NCBI GenBank assembly: GCA_963377175.1
Contig: CAUJNA010001868.1
Location: forward strand, 958,380 to 1,022,379
Length of the DNA: 64,000 bases
Direction of reading: 5' to 3'
Source: Effrenium voratum
Lineage: Eukaryota > Sar > Dinophyceae > Suessiales > Symbiodiniaceae
In this document: positions 24,201 through 36,200 of the stretch, in pieces
How the letters are laid out: every line of letters begins with the position of its first letter
Numbering within the stretch: the first letter of the stretch is position 1
Notes under the pieces: model-generated
Told to the model about the DNA's origin: nothing
Database searches by the model: none
Seen by the model: only the letters and a program-made list of their open reading frames with translations
Program-made: the position numbers and the translations under genes

Positions 24201-27200
24201 CGAGATCTGCGATGAGAAGCCTGGAAGCTTCCAGCATGGAGGCCCAGGAGCCTGGAAGCCTCTGGGATCCCAGGGGTCGCGTTGAAGCGCTCGGACGCTC
24301 CGAATCGTTTTGTCGCGCTACTACGCTTCATGCTTCCACGGGTTTCCACGGGTGTCCGCGCGTTTAGAAGCGCTTCTGCGCTTCTACTTCTTTCTGCGCT
24401 TTGCTGTGCTTCTGCGGTTCTGCGCTGCGTTGCGCCTCTGTTGAGCTCCTGTGTTTGAAATGTGGTTTGTTCCGCAAAGTTCCGGCTCTAAGCTTGCTTT
24501 TGCTTCTGCTCCGTGTTGAGCTTATCTGCGCTTCTACGCTTCGGCGCTGATTTGGTGTGGCTTGGCAGAGGTTACCCCAAAAGGCAAACCTACTCTCGCG
24601 TTGACAGATCCTTCAGTTTTCAGTTTTCAGACTCGGGCTCCTGCTGGCCCTTGGTTGAGTCTCATGTTTCCCTTTCTGGTGTTATTTCCAGGACCCTCGG
24701 GGCAAACTAAGAACTGTCGAGTGTGGGGCCAGGTTTAAGAGACGAATCTCTCCAGGCTTGGGAACTCGGAAGAAGGCCCCAGCGGCTTGTATGGCCAGAT
24801 GGGAGGTTCGTTTGGTTTCTTTGACACGATTTCAACCAGCCAAAGAAGTATGGAGTTCCCCTGTTTGGCACAGACCTGTACACCTGAGAAGCGACTGGAA
24901 GTCGGCTTGGATGGCAAGTTTCACACCTGTTTGCCTTGTCGAGTACGCGTAGGCCCCTTTGAGATGAGAATGGATGGTTGCCGCTGGTTTCAGTTTGTTT
25001 CAACTCCTTCACCGGTGGAATCCGCTTTGTTACGGGGCCACCAGCACGTGGCCGGTTTGAGATATGGGGGGGAGTTCTCAAAATGGCGGACTTTTTTGTA
25101 AGGAGAAGCCACCAGAAGTAGTTGCATCACCCACATACTTGTTGTTTGAATATAATACATATCTACATATATATATATATATATTTGGAGAAGCCACAAG
25201 AAGTCGTCCATTTTTAGCGGTGCCCTGCCCATATCCCCGGGCAGGTCACTGGCAGCATCACCATCTCCAGGGCCGCCAGCGAGGCGGACGTCACCCACTA
25301 CGCCCTCTACTGGGGCTCCTCCGCCTCCACGTTCTTGCACCTCAGATTTGGCCATTGCCGGCGTCCGATGTTTCGGTGGGGCGCCTTGCCGGTTTTCCTT
25401 CTGCCTGGTGTCATTCAGTGTTGGGTACCAGGTGCAAGCAGAAGGCATGGCGACACGGGCAAATTCCCCTTAGCAGATATATGCCCTCAACAACTTCCAT
25501 AATGTGAAAGCTGGCAGGTAAACGGTAAACGCTTACTTTCCGGGTTTGCGATTGGTACCGTTGTACATCGTTGCCTCTTCCTGAAATGATGATGGCCCAA
25601 AACATACAATCCCTCCCTTGCTGGCACCCTCCAAATCCCATTTTTTTGTGGCGGTTCCCTTGTTCCTTGTTTCTAGGTCCAGCTAGGTGCCCTTCCTCAG
25701 CTTCTCAGCCCTTTGGTTGGGGAGGGTTCCCCTGCTAGAATAGACTACAGAAAAAAGGGATAGAATGGCTTTGTGGAGGACATTATGTTTACAATCCAAC
25801 ATTGAAGAGGTTCTTTGTCTTTCATTTTCTATTTCCATTTCTTCTTTGTGGTTTTCTTCTTTATCATATTTTTAATCTACATTTTCTATCTTCCAATAAT
25901 CCTAACAGGAATTCCACTAATAATAAAATAGCATTTGTCCTTTCATTATTAGTAAAGATTTCTATGGAAAGATATTCATTCTCTATCTATACCTTCTTCA
26001 AATTACCTCCGGGTTCTCTTCTTTCTCACATCCAGAGAATGCATTAGAAGCATGTGGATTACTAACTCCTTTACATATAGTACCTGAATGGTATTTCTTA
26101 TGCCAATATGCTATGTTAAAAGCTGTGCCAAATAAAAATGCAGGATTCATTATCTTATTTACTTCTATCTTCATCTTATTTTACTTTATGAGAAGTCTCT
26201 CTTTTTCATTCTATTTTATAATATTTACATCTAGTAGATTTAATGGTTTTTATCTGTGCTTTTGGTTTCTGAATCTTGTTTCTTTTATTTGGATAGGTGG
26301 TCAATTTCCTGTAGACAACTTTCTATCTTATGATCGTATCTTGACATGTAATTATTATTATCGTCTTATCTGTATCTTATTGTCTTTTTATTTGGATTTC
26401 TTTTATTATTTTGGATGTGTTTGGAGATGAAAGTAAATGAGATAAGATGGCATCATATTGTATCTCTTCATCTTAATTTGGAAAAGATGCCATCATTTTG
26501 TATTTTTGTGTCATCTTTATAATAATTCATTTTGGTCTTTTATGTACCCTTATTATATCCTCTCAACTGGAGGACCTGGACTCTTGGGTTCCAAAGATGA
26601 GATCAACACCGCTGTTTATCAAGTGCCAGTCTTGAAGGCTGAATACCATGCCAATCCAATTATCCGCCCAATAGCCGCGAATCAGCCACCATGTCGATGG
26701 CTAAAGCATTCCAATATGGGTATGAACTTTAATTCGGGACTCCCCTTTGGCCGACTTAGATTTTGTGTCCGCCAACCATGTTGGAGGCCGTTTCCTCTTA
26801 AAGCTCACACCAATACATGTTCCAGGTTTTGCGTGCCCCCCCCCCCAACCTGGTACCCTCCTGCTGTGGAGTGTTTGGGGCTGGGGGTGGTCATGTTAGT
26901 CAGTGGCTTGCTTAGACTCGGTTTAAGGCTAGGGTTGGTCCGGGTTTGCGCAATGGTTTAGCTTGAGTTTACTTAGTGGATTGATGCAAAGGCGCCACAA
27001 CAGAGCCTTCTAGCCACAGCACAAATGACACAGCGCTCATGGCATCCGGGCACATGATTCCCCAAGCTGGCTTGATCTGGGTATGGGTCAAAATTAAACC
27101 ACCAGGGGACCGCCAGGTTTTAGTCCTTGGTTCCATTTACCAGGGATCCTTAGACTTTAACTTTTTGGTTGAAATAAAGGTGATTTCCACTAAATTCCCC

Positions 27201-30200
27201 CAAACAAAAGTTATTCACTTTTTCCAAAGTGTTCTTCATGTTTTCACCATGGCGGATCACTGATTGCGCTGGTTGCAAGTGGAGATAGAATAACGGTACC
27301 CTTCTTGCTGTAGTCTATTTTAGTAGGGGAACCTTCCCCCAAGAGAAGCTGGTTGCAAGTGGCACGTCGGTTTTCGTCACCGAGGCTCTACATCGCCACG
27401 GTGCCAAAGGCCACGGATCCCTTGGTCCACGGCCTGGCCGCCGCCACCGTTCCCAGCGGCGGAACCCACTTGCGCCTCGAAGATTTTGGGTTTAATGATC
27501 TGTCTCAGAGCAGGGCTCCTGAAAAGAAATCTCCATTTTGCCTTTCCATGTGAAACATGTGGCTTTTGCAACCACCAAACTAAAGTTGGAAACCACCAGA
27601 AAACAAGGCAAGCAAGGTTCAGGTGTATGCATCCGGATCCTTGCTCCATGAGCCTTGCATGCATGGGGTCATGACCCAAAATCCTCGTCCATTTGCTGAA
27701 ATGAATACTTTTTATGTTCCCCTGTTGGTTTTAAAGGGAATCTATCACTGCTAGGGATTGAGGGGAGGGGGAGGGAGCCCTTATTCAGCCCTTATTCAGC
27801 CCTCAATCAGGCCTTATTTACGTGATTTAGGGCTTATTTTTGGCTCCCTGCCCCTCCCCCCCCCTCCCCCCCAGCCCCCAAGAGTTTACCTGTCTCCATG
27901 AGCCTTAAATGGGGTCATGACCCAAAATCAGGGGGTCATGGACCCATTTTGTAAGGGGTCATGGAGAATTCAGGTAGTCCTGTAGACTGTATCTTCAACT
28001 TCTGTTTGGGAAATGATGCGGTTGTAGACAAAACGTCTCGTCAAGCCTACTTATAGTGAAGACCCCTTGACTGCATACCACCATTCCTGCAATAATTGCG
28101 CCGATGAGGCGGCCCAAGTCCCTCCGAAAAGGTGCAATTTCTTTGAACTACCCTCAAGGTTTCCCTTTGCCACATGAAAAGGGTAAGTCCAAAAGACGCC
28201 CAACCGCCCGGCTGCAAAACGAATGCTCCGTGAGCCGCCCTGGCGTGTAAATTTCGGTTGCCGCTTCTTTGGTCCTTGACAGAATCGTCAAGGAACCTGA
28301 TGCACCAAAGGATAAGTGGCGCCGCATGTACGAAGCCTTGGTCAAAATTGATCTGGCCATGGGTCAAAATCCAAAGCGTAACCTTAGTGAACATCCCAAT
28401 CCAACCACTATAGGTTCTAAAATGGGTGGCAAATTCACCTACCAACCAAAATGGGGCCATTCGTTTTGGCCCACAGCCATCTTTTCTTGTCTCGTAAACC
28501 AAGATAAACGTCACAGGAGGGACCACGCAAGCCGAGATTACACGCGAGGGGGTTCAGGAACCCCCTCCCTCATGGTCCAGTAACTGTGCCCCGGTCGATC
28601 AAACACGTGCAGTGCGATTTGCTTCCAAGAACTCTTGGTCTTTTTCCGGATTTGCATGGATTTGCCCGATCCCTGGGCCTTCTTCCATTTGCCTGGGTAC
28701 CTTTCGTACAGAAGGAATTCAATGCGAACCCAATCTTGATAGTCGCCCTTTCGGAGATGAGTTCAAAGCTTTTTGTCTCATGCAACCTGTATTCTCGTGT
28801 TGGCCTTGCCATAGTTTTCGGACGTGTTGTTTTGTGTCCAGGTTTTCCATGTGCGCCCTTATTATAGATTCCGCGTGAAAATCGAGTCCTTTGCCAGTAT
28901 CTCTCTTGCCTAAATTCGTGCCAGGGGCTTTAATCTTGGTTGCACTCTTCGCGCCCGCCGCTCCAAGTGGTCTAAATGATCTTTGTCGCGGTTCTGTCCC
29001 ACTGGGTTGTCCATCTCACTTGCAAGGCACTGCGAAAGCACGTGGGGCCTTTTGTTCCTGTTTGTTCTCTGGTTAGCTGCTTGTCTTAGACCAGTATCTC
29101 TACCAACCATAGCGACGCGGGAGCAAAAGGTTACACTTCTTGCATAGCAGACAATAGCTACCGAGGCAGGAACAGCGGCCGTGTGCTTCTACTGCTTGGT
29201 TTTATAGTTTATAGGGATTAGGCCCCTATAGTCCTTGACAACCACGTTGGTAGACCAAAAAGTCAATGGGTGTTTGGCGCATTTTGGCGTTTCTCACATC
29301 CCTTTTTCTGGGCCCTGAAAGTGATTGCATGTTCAGGGGGTTCCCTTTTAACCACCAACAAGAGGGTAAGTTTGAGGATGTAGATGAATGGACCCAGTTT
29401 GTACACCCCAGCGGGAGATGTGAGTGCATTTGTTGGGGGGGAACAAACATTGGTCGTAGAGAGAAACCACAAAGCCAGCATACAATTAGGACATGGCATG
29501 TGGAAACGATCTTGGATCTTTTGTCTGCAGTGTGGGCCATGTTAGCAAAGTTCACAACGTGGTCCAACGAGCCCAACCAGAAAGGGTCTACCAGGAAACG
29601 ATAGGTTCGCCAGCTCGTTTTTTTCAGTTCAGGAGCCATCTTTCCACGAGTCCTGGGAATTGGTGTTAAACGATTCGCCTTGGTTCTGGGCATGGCTGTC
29701 CATGTCAATTTGTGAAAATCCATGGCACTGATTTCAGTTTGGTTCCAATCATGTTTCAGTGTCCAAAAGAACCCCTTAGAATCCCCCCTATTTTCGGAAA
29801 GGTTTAACCCTTCCGTTAGACTCCCTTCCATTTCTCACGAAGGCGACAACAATTTGCCGAGCCAAGTCTTCAAGTGTCACCAGGCTCGCCTACACCATGA
29901 ACGCGGACGGCCTCAACGAGGCCCAAATCGCCTCCGCCTTGGTCTACGACCGGGGCGTCCCCGCCTACCCGGCCAGCGGCCCAGAGTTGCCATGAGCGGG
30001 CTGTGCGCGTGTGCCCAAGGGAAGTCCTTCAGTCAAACCATGAGTTGGTGGTTTAGATTGGTGTGGGGATTTGAATGATTTGGACACCTGGTTCTCTGTT
30101 TCTTGCGGAAGGTAAATGGGAAACAACCCTGAGCTTAACCACCAAGCCACCAATCCAAGCCAACAGGGAAAAGACACTGCTTTGGGGTCCTTTGTGGACA

Positions 30201-33200
30201 CGTAGGTCCTGCGTGAATTGAGACGTGGGTTTGGCTTCAGCTAGGTCCCCCAGTAGTGCCCTTTTACCCTTTCTGGGGGGAGGGTTCCCCTACGAGAATA
30301 GACTGCAGACAAAATGGTACCCTTATTCTATCCTCTCTACTGGAGGACCTAGTCTGGGAAGCCAAGCTCTTGGAAGGTCCCTTGAATTGAAACGTGAGGT
30401 GTGCTTGCCTTTCTTGGTGGTTCCCAGCCATCCCCTTAGCTTTTTAGCCTTTAGTGTTTAGTGGGGATGTCCTTTTAACCCACTAAAAGTGAAACTTTTA
30501 GTGGGGGATCTGAGGACAGCCCAGTTTTGGTGAGTTTTGAACACACAAGCTTGAAGCCAATTGACGGATTGACCAGCGATAGCTAGTTTCGTTGCCATGG
30601 CACCAAATCTGGCTTAATCACGTGAGGGACAGCAGTGGATTGCCAGGAAGCTGTTCTGATTCTTTGCGTTTTGGGTACACACCTCTATTAGGTGAAAACT
30701 ACAAGTCCTCCAACATGTGGCTGTGGGTCAAAGCCCTGTACCCCTGGTGATCATTTTTTTTGTTAAAAAAAGGGGAAACAAAAAAACGGCGGCAAATGGA
30801 TGTTCATCCACCCCAAAATGGGATCGCTATGGTTATGCCCCGAGTCGTTGCACGCATGCTTCGAAGGTCTTGGTCACCAGAAAGCCTTTGTAACGCTCGA
30901 AATTCTTTCTGAGCATGTTCCCGTCAACCCTTCTCAGTGGTTCAGTGGCACCCATTCTTTTTCCATTGTTTTTTGGTGGCCCCCACTAAAAGTGGTCTTC
31001 CCCAAAAAGGGTTCCTTTTTTTCCAGGGTCACTGAACAACTGAGCCTTTCTTTGCTTAAACTTGCGTTTTGCCACCTCGCAGGCTCCACTCCCTGGAGCG
31101 CCGGCAAGGCTCCCCGGCTTCTGCTTCACTCCCTTCTTTCCTGTCTTCTCCCCACGCTCTTCTCTCAGCTCCTTTGCCCACGCTTGGCTGCGCTCTTCTC
31201 TCCGCTCCTATGCCCGCTCTTTTCTCCGCCATTCTCAGCCCTTCCCTTGGCTCTTTTCTCCACGCTGTTCCGCGCTCTTAAACCTTGTGCGCTTTGATTG
31301 CACTCTGCCGCGATTTTTGCTCACTGTTCCTGGAACTCGCGTTTTGCCCGGAGGACGCAGGGACCCGGGGCTGTTCCAGCGCTTTGGCTGCTGTTCCTTC
31401 TTCTTGCAAAGTTCCTCCCCAGCCGGCGTCGCCCTTGCTCAGATGCTAGATTTTGCTTGCTTCCCGTGGCCTTAAGTCTGCTTGCCCTTTGCATGAGGGC
31501 CTCATAAGTTTCATCAGCGCCCCTTGCCGCGTCTCCGTAGACTCCCCTCCATAGACTACCTCCCCCCGGACTGGTCGCAAGTTACAGAATATTCAACTCT
31601 TATCAAGTTTCACTTTGAGGTAGTGTTTTTGGTGAAACTCCGAAGTCTTCTGCAGCTTTTCCGGGTTCCAATCCAAAAGGTTTGAATTCTTTGGGATTCC
31701 CTGCAGAGACCAATTCAGTTGCTGCCATCACCCAGTCCCGTGCCAAAAAACCCGGAAGTTCAGACCCAGCGATGCGCCCCGATGCCTTTTGCCTTGAGTG
31801 GTTTCCCCTGAATCAACCGAGCTTGGGCGGTCGTTTGGTAGAGATCCGGAAATGCGGGGCGCAGGGAAGATGTGGGTTGCCCGGTTTCCCAGTGCTCCAC
31901 GGGTTTTCCAGATGTTTTGCAGAACTCCCGGTCTTTGGGTCTTGTTTGCGCAGGCCACCAGTTTGGCCTTTTTGGACCTGGATCTGGTGCAGGGGGAGAT
32001 CGGGGGCCTGGTTTCCATCGGGCGCGCGGTGGACGAAACTGCCATCACCAGCCTCGCGGCAAAGAGTTGGCTCCACTTTTTGACGACAGACTTGATCCCA
32101 TGGGGTTTAAGGCAAAGGAAATCAACGAGGCAAGTCGACCTTGGGGGAACCCAGGCGTAAAACTTTGGAAATCAACCCCTGGGTTTGAGCCGACCTTGGG
32201 GTAGTTAAAAAGTAGAACCCTGTGGTCGACTCGGAAAACCGCGGAACCGCGGAACCGCGAAAGCCGAGTCGGGTTGAAGGTTCGTCTCGCTTCATTTGAT
32301 GGACGTTTGTTGACACTGCTTGGTATGACCAATTGTGGAAGAGAAACAGTTTAGGGGACTTTTTCTTGCCAATCCACTCAGGAAGTGAGTAGCAAGGGAT
32401 AGCCTTCGCCGCCTTGTGAATTCTTTACATGGTTCTGGGTGCACCATTTAGCACCGTTAGCACCGTTAGTACCAGGTCTTGATTTTATGACTCACCTGAC
32501 ACTCCGCTTAGGTAATATATACCAACATTTGACCCATTTGGAGGCTGAATGCACGGATTGGGAAGAAACCCCGGATGATTAGGGGTCGCCCTTTCGACTG
32601 GAGGGGAACACCCACCCCTCCTAAGATGGGTTGAATATAAATCCAGGATTAACATGACTACTAAGCGATCTTACATTTTTGCGGGTAGACTCATAGAACC
32701 ATTTCAAGACATGAAATGCGCTGTGTACAGACATCCCCCCCCCTTTTTGTGGGCCAAGGTTCGGGTTTCCTAGTTTCGTAGTTTCTCCCCGTTTGGTTGC
32801 AAGGGCCTTTCCCTGTCCCGGACACGTTGCCATAAACAGATGCGGATTGCGGTTTAAATTCTTTACATGGGTTTGGGTCAAAATCAACCCGCAGGTTTTA
32901 GTCCATGCTTCCATTTACCACGGTTCAACACACAGCCAAATGGCTTTGGGTAGACTGCTTTACCGGGGTTTGAGAATTCAGGTGGTTGAGCTATGTTGAG
33001 CTTTTTAGAGAGCCATGCTTGATGGCCCGCCCGCAGTTCCGATTGACCTTTTGGTGCCTGTGTGGTTGCATGGCTTAGTCAAGCAACTGTCCTAGGCTTT
33101 CAATGTGTTCTGAGCCTTTTTGCCTTCTTTTCGCAGCAATAATGGACGACAGGGGCTTCTCTAAGGGGCCGGTCTAAGAAGAGAATTGGAAGCCCTGGTT

Positions 33201-36200
33201 CGGGGAGTTGTGCATTTCGACTAAGCTAAAACAACCTGGTGGTTCAGTCGGGCGCAGGCTGTGACTTGGATCCCCTCTTCAATCGCGATACCTTTTGAGT
33301 GTTGCTGTCGGTGTGCACAAAAGGACCATGTGGGGGGACCCCGAAAATTGTAATGCCCTTTCAAACCCACCCAAAAGGATACCCTCACAAATAGACACCC
33401 ATTTAGGGGGCTTCAAGTTGTGCTGTCTTCAACTTAGGATTCTTGTCAGATGTGGTGGTTTATTTGGTAGGATGGCTTGGTTTGACAACATGTTTATTCG
33501 GAACAACCAAGTTCAGATGGTCTTGATTCCCCTTCTTATTGTGTTCCATTAGAACTTATTTGTATTTAGGGATTATGGGCTGAAGGGATCCAAGACCTTA
33601 GCCCAATTTCTCACTTGAGGCTTGGGAAGGCCATTTTTGATTGGCAAATACAAACTTAGTTTGAACTCTTTTAGCCATCTTTGGCAATTTTTCGTGGCAG
33701 AATGCCAACCTACTTTGGACTCGTGTCAGCCATGTTTAGCCGTTTTTTTCTGGGCAAAACACCAACTTTGGACTGAGTCCGATTTCGAGTTCTCCGGACC
33801 TTTCGTTCGTCAGGCTATGCCGTGTACTTTGCGGTGGCCGAGGAGGGGCCCCCAGGCCCTTGTACCAGGGCTTCGGTTTGCTTTTGAATTGTTTTGGGGG
33901 CAGGGGGACCTTGAGAACTTCACCGTCTTCAGGCTCACCAACTGAGGTTTGGTCGGGCAGAACCCGAGGTTGGGGGTCATGCATTCTAGGCAAGATTTTA
34001 GTATGTATCCTTCCTGCCACTACCATATGCTACCAAGGCACCTGACGGAGGGTCCCTAAGTGGGAGGAAGGGTATTTCGCCTTGGCAGTGGCCAAAAGTG
34101 AAAAATTGAGCGAACACATTCGGATTGGCAGAGGGTTATTTCCTCTATTCCCTCGGTTCAAACAACTTTCTTGGTGGGGTGATGGGAGGGGGGCACAACC
34201 CACTGGCTACTCTTGGTGCCAAGAACCGATTTACACCTGCTACATCCGGAGCCTTTAGTCGGTGGTTTGGATTTGGAATTTAAACGGTCCCTGGTTCTTG
34301 TTGAGAATGAGAAATCGTTCCCTGGCCATCAAGCCACCACTCCAAATCACCAACAAGAGGGAGCTGACTAGAAGTGCCCAGGGTGTTTTTCCCCCAATCC
34401 CAAGCCAGCATTCTCCGAAGAAGTTGGCCCCTCAGGCCCTGAAGAGTGCAGTTCACTTGGGATGATTCAGCCCTCGAAGCCACGAACGTGCATAGTCAAT
34501 CCTCTGGATTCGCTGAATGGGCGTCACCCATTTTGAGTGAGAGGAGGCCGGATCGGGCCCCTCTGAAATATATCATGATTCATCTGGTGTGGGTTTGTTT
34601 GAGGGTTTGAGAGGCAAGCCAACACACAAAGCCACCATTTTAGCGGTCCCCCCTATCTTTGCCCAGTGTTGAATCCAAAGTGTCACAGAAGAATCCGCTT
34701 TCTGTGCACTGTGGGTAGGGCCTGGACCCTTCTCTGTCGAGGTCGGCTCAAGTTCTTTCCCTGCTTGGTGACCTATGGTTGTGGAGTTGCGGTAAATCAG
34801 TCCGGTCTTAAGTTCACTTCAGTTTGCGGAGCCTATTGAACCTACTAAAATAGACGGAAAAAGTTGGTACCCTGCTGGACATAGACTGTAGTGACTCAGA
34901 AGTCTTCGCCAGGTTCAAGTTGTCACTGCAAGAAAAGTATACCACCATTGACACGCACAACGAAGGTTTCCGCTACTCCCCCGCAGATTGTTGGCTGGTT
35001 CTCAGTAACATGGAATCAAAGAGCCTATCCACAGAAAACCTGGTGGCTCCCAGCCATCCGGTTTCTGAGCTTGTTCGATCTTTTTCGTTGGTTTAGAGCT
35101 TGGCTGTCCATTTAAGATCGTCACTAGCACTAAAAGTTCGTTGGTTGGTTGGACACCCACCAAAAATCGTCACTCGCAGGGGATCTGAGCCCATTTTTCG
35201 AGCCACAGATCCATCGCTCTGAAAACGCCAGGCCCATCCCTGGGCAGCGTCACGGCCAGCGGACAAGACGTCTTCGTCTTGGTGCCCACGGACACGGCGC
35301 CCCAGGCGGGACGAGTCCTCTTTGGCGGTCGTACAACGGGGGGGCGGTCTCCGTGTCTTCCATTTGGTGGGTCGCAGCCATCCGGTTCCTTAGCTTTGTA
35401 GATCTTTTTCGTGTGGATTGGCATATTTCACCACACTACAAGTGAAACTTTGAGCAGGGGATCTGAGGACAGCCCAGTTGCATTCGGTGCGTCTTTCTTG
35501 AACCAGCCCAGATTACAGGGCAAGCCAATTTTGAGAGCCCATGTGAGCTTGTTGAAAATTGAGGGATGCCAAGACAAGCACTTTTGCTGTTGGTTTCCTG
35601 GCAAACGAGGATTAAAAGGGTGCCCCCTAAAAGTCACAGACCAAATAAAAGATGGAAACTCCCGCTTCACTGTCCTTGTTTTTTTTTTTGGTTATTATAT
35701 GGGTCGCCACAGAGAGCGGGCTGTGTCAGAAATGGGCTCTGGTTTCCCATTTTCCTCTCTAACCCCAAAAGAGGCACCGTGCAGTCGGCAAGAGTCAATC
35801 ATGCAGTGTCATCTTGGGTAGCGAAATTCATGGGGGATCACCTGGGTCCAGGTCCATGGTATATACTTAGGGAGACCTTTGGGTCCAAATCCCGGACGAG
35901 GGGTCTTTTACCATGAAGCGATAACACAGCCAGCTACCAGGCTTAGCTGGAACTGGCTGGCCGTTTTGTCATAAACCGAGCAAGTTGCGCAAGCTTCCCT
36001 TGGCCCCAGCAAGACTTTTCGCGCATGTGCCCTTGTGCACATCACTGGTACATAATGCCAGGTTCCGTTTGTGTCATCCTTTTCGGGAGCTGTAGCATCA
36101 CCTTGTGGGCCCGTGGCAAGGCACCCACAGGGCACCTGTTTCGGTGTGGATTCAGGAAAGCCAAGCAAAGCTTTCTTGGAAATGCCACCTCCCCGAAAAC

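Larger units (their letters stand above)
25673..26579 (+). mobile_element. Family A element split by a mitochondrial DNA insertion
   Basis: The left half (CTAGGTCC to GGGGAGGGTTCCCCTGCTAG and AGACTACAGAAAAAAGG, ending about 25,760) and the right half (GTACCCTTATTATATCCTC to ACTGGAGGACCTGG, from about 26,543) are the two parts of one family A element in the correct order. The DNA between is the cob numt. No clear target duplication is seen at the outer ends. Confidence 0.75.
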
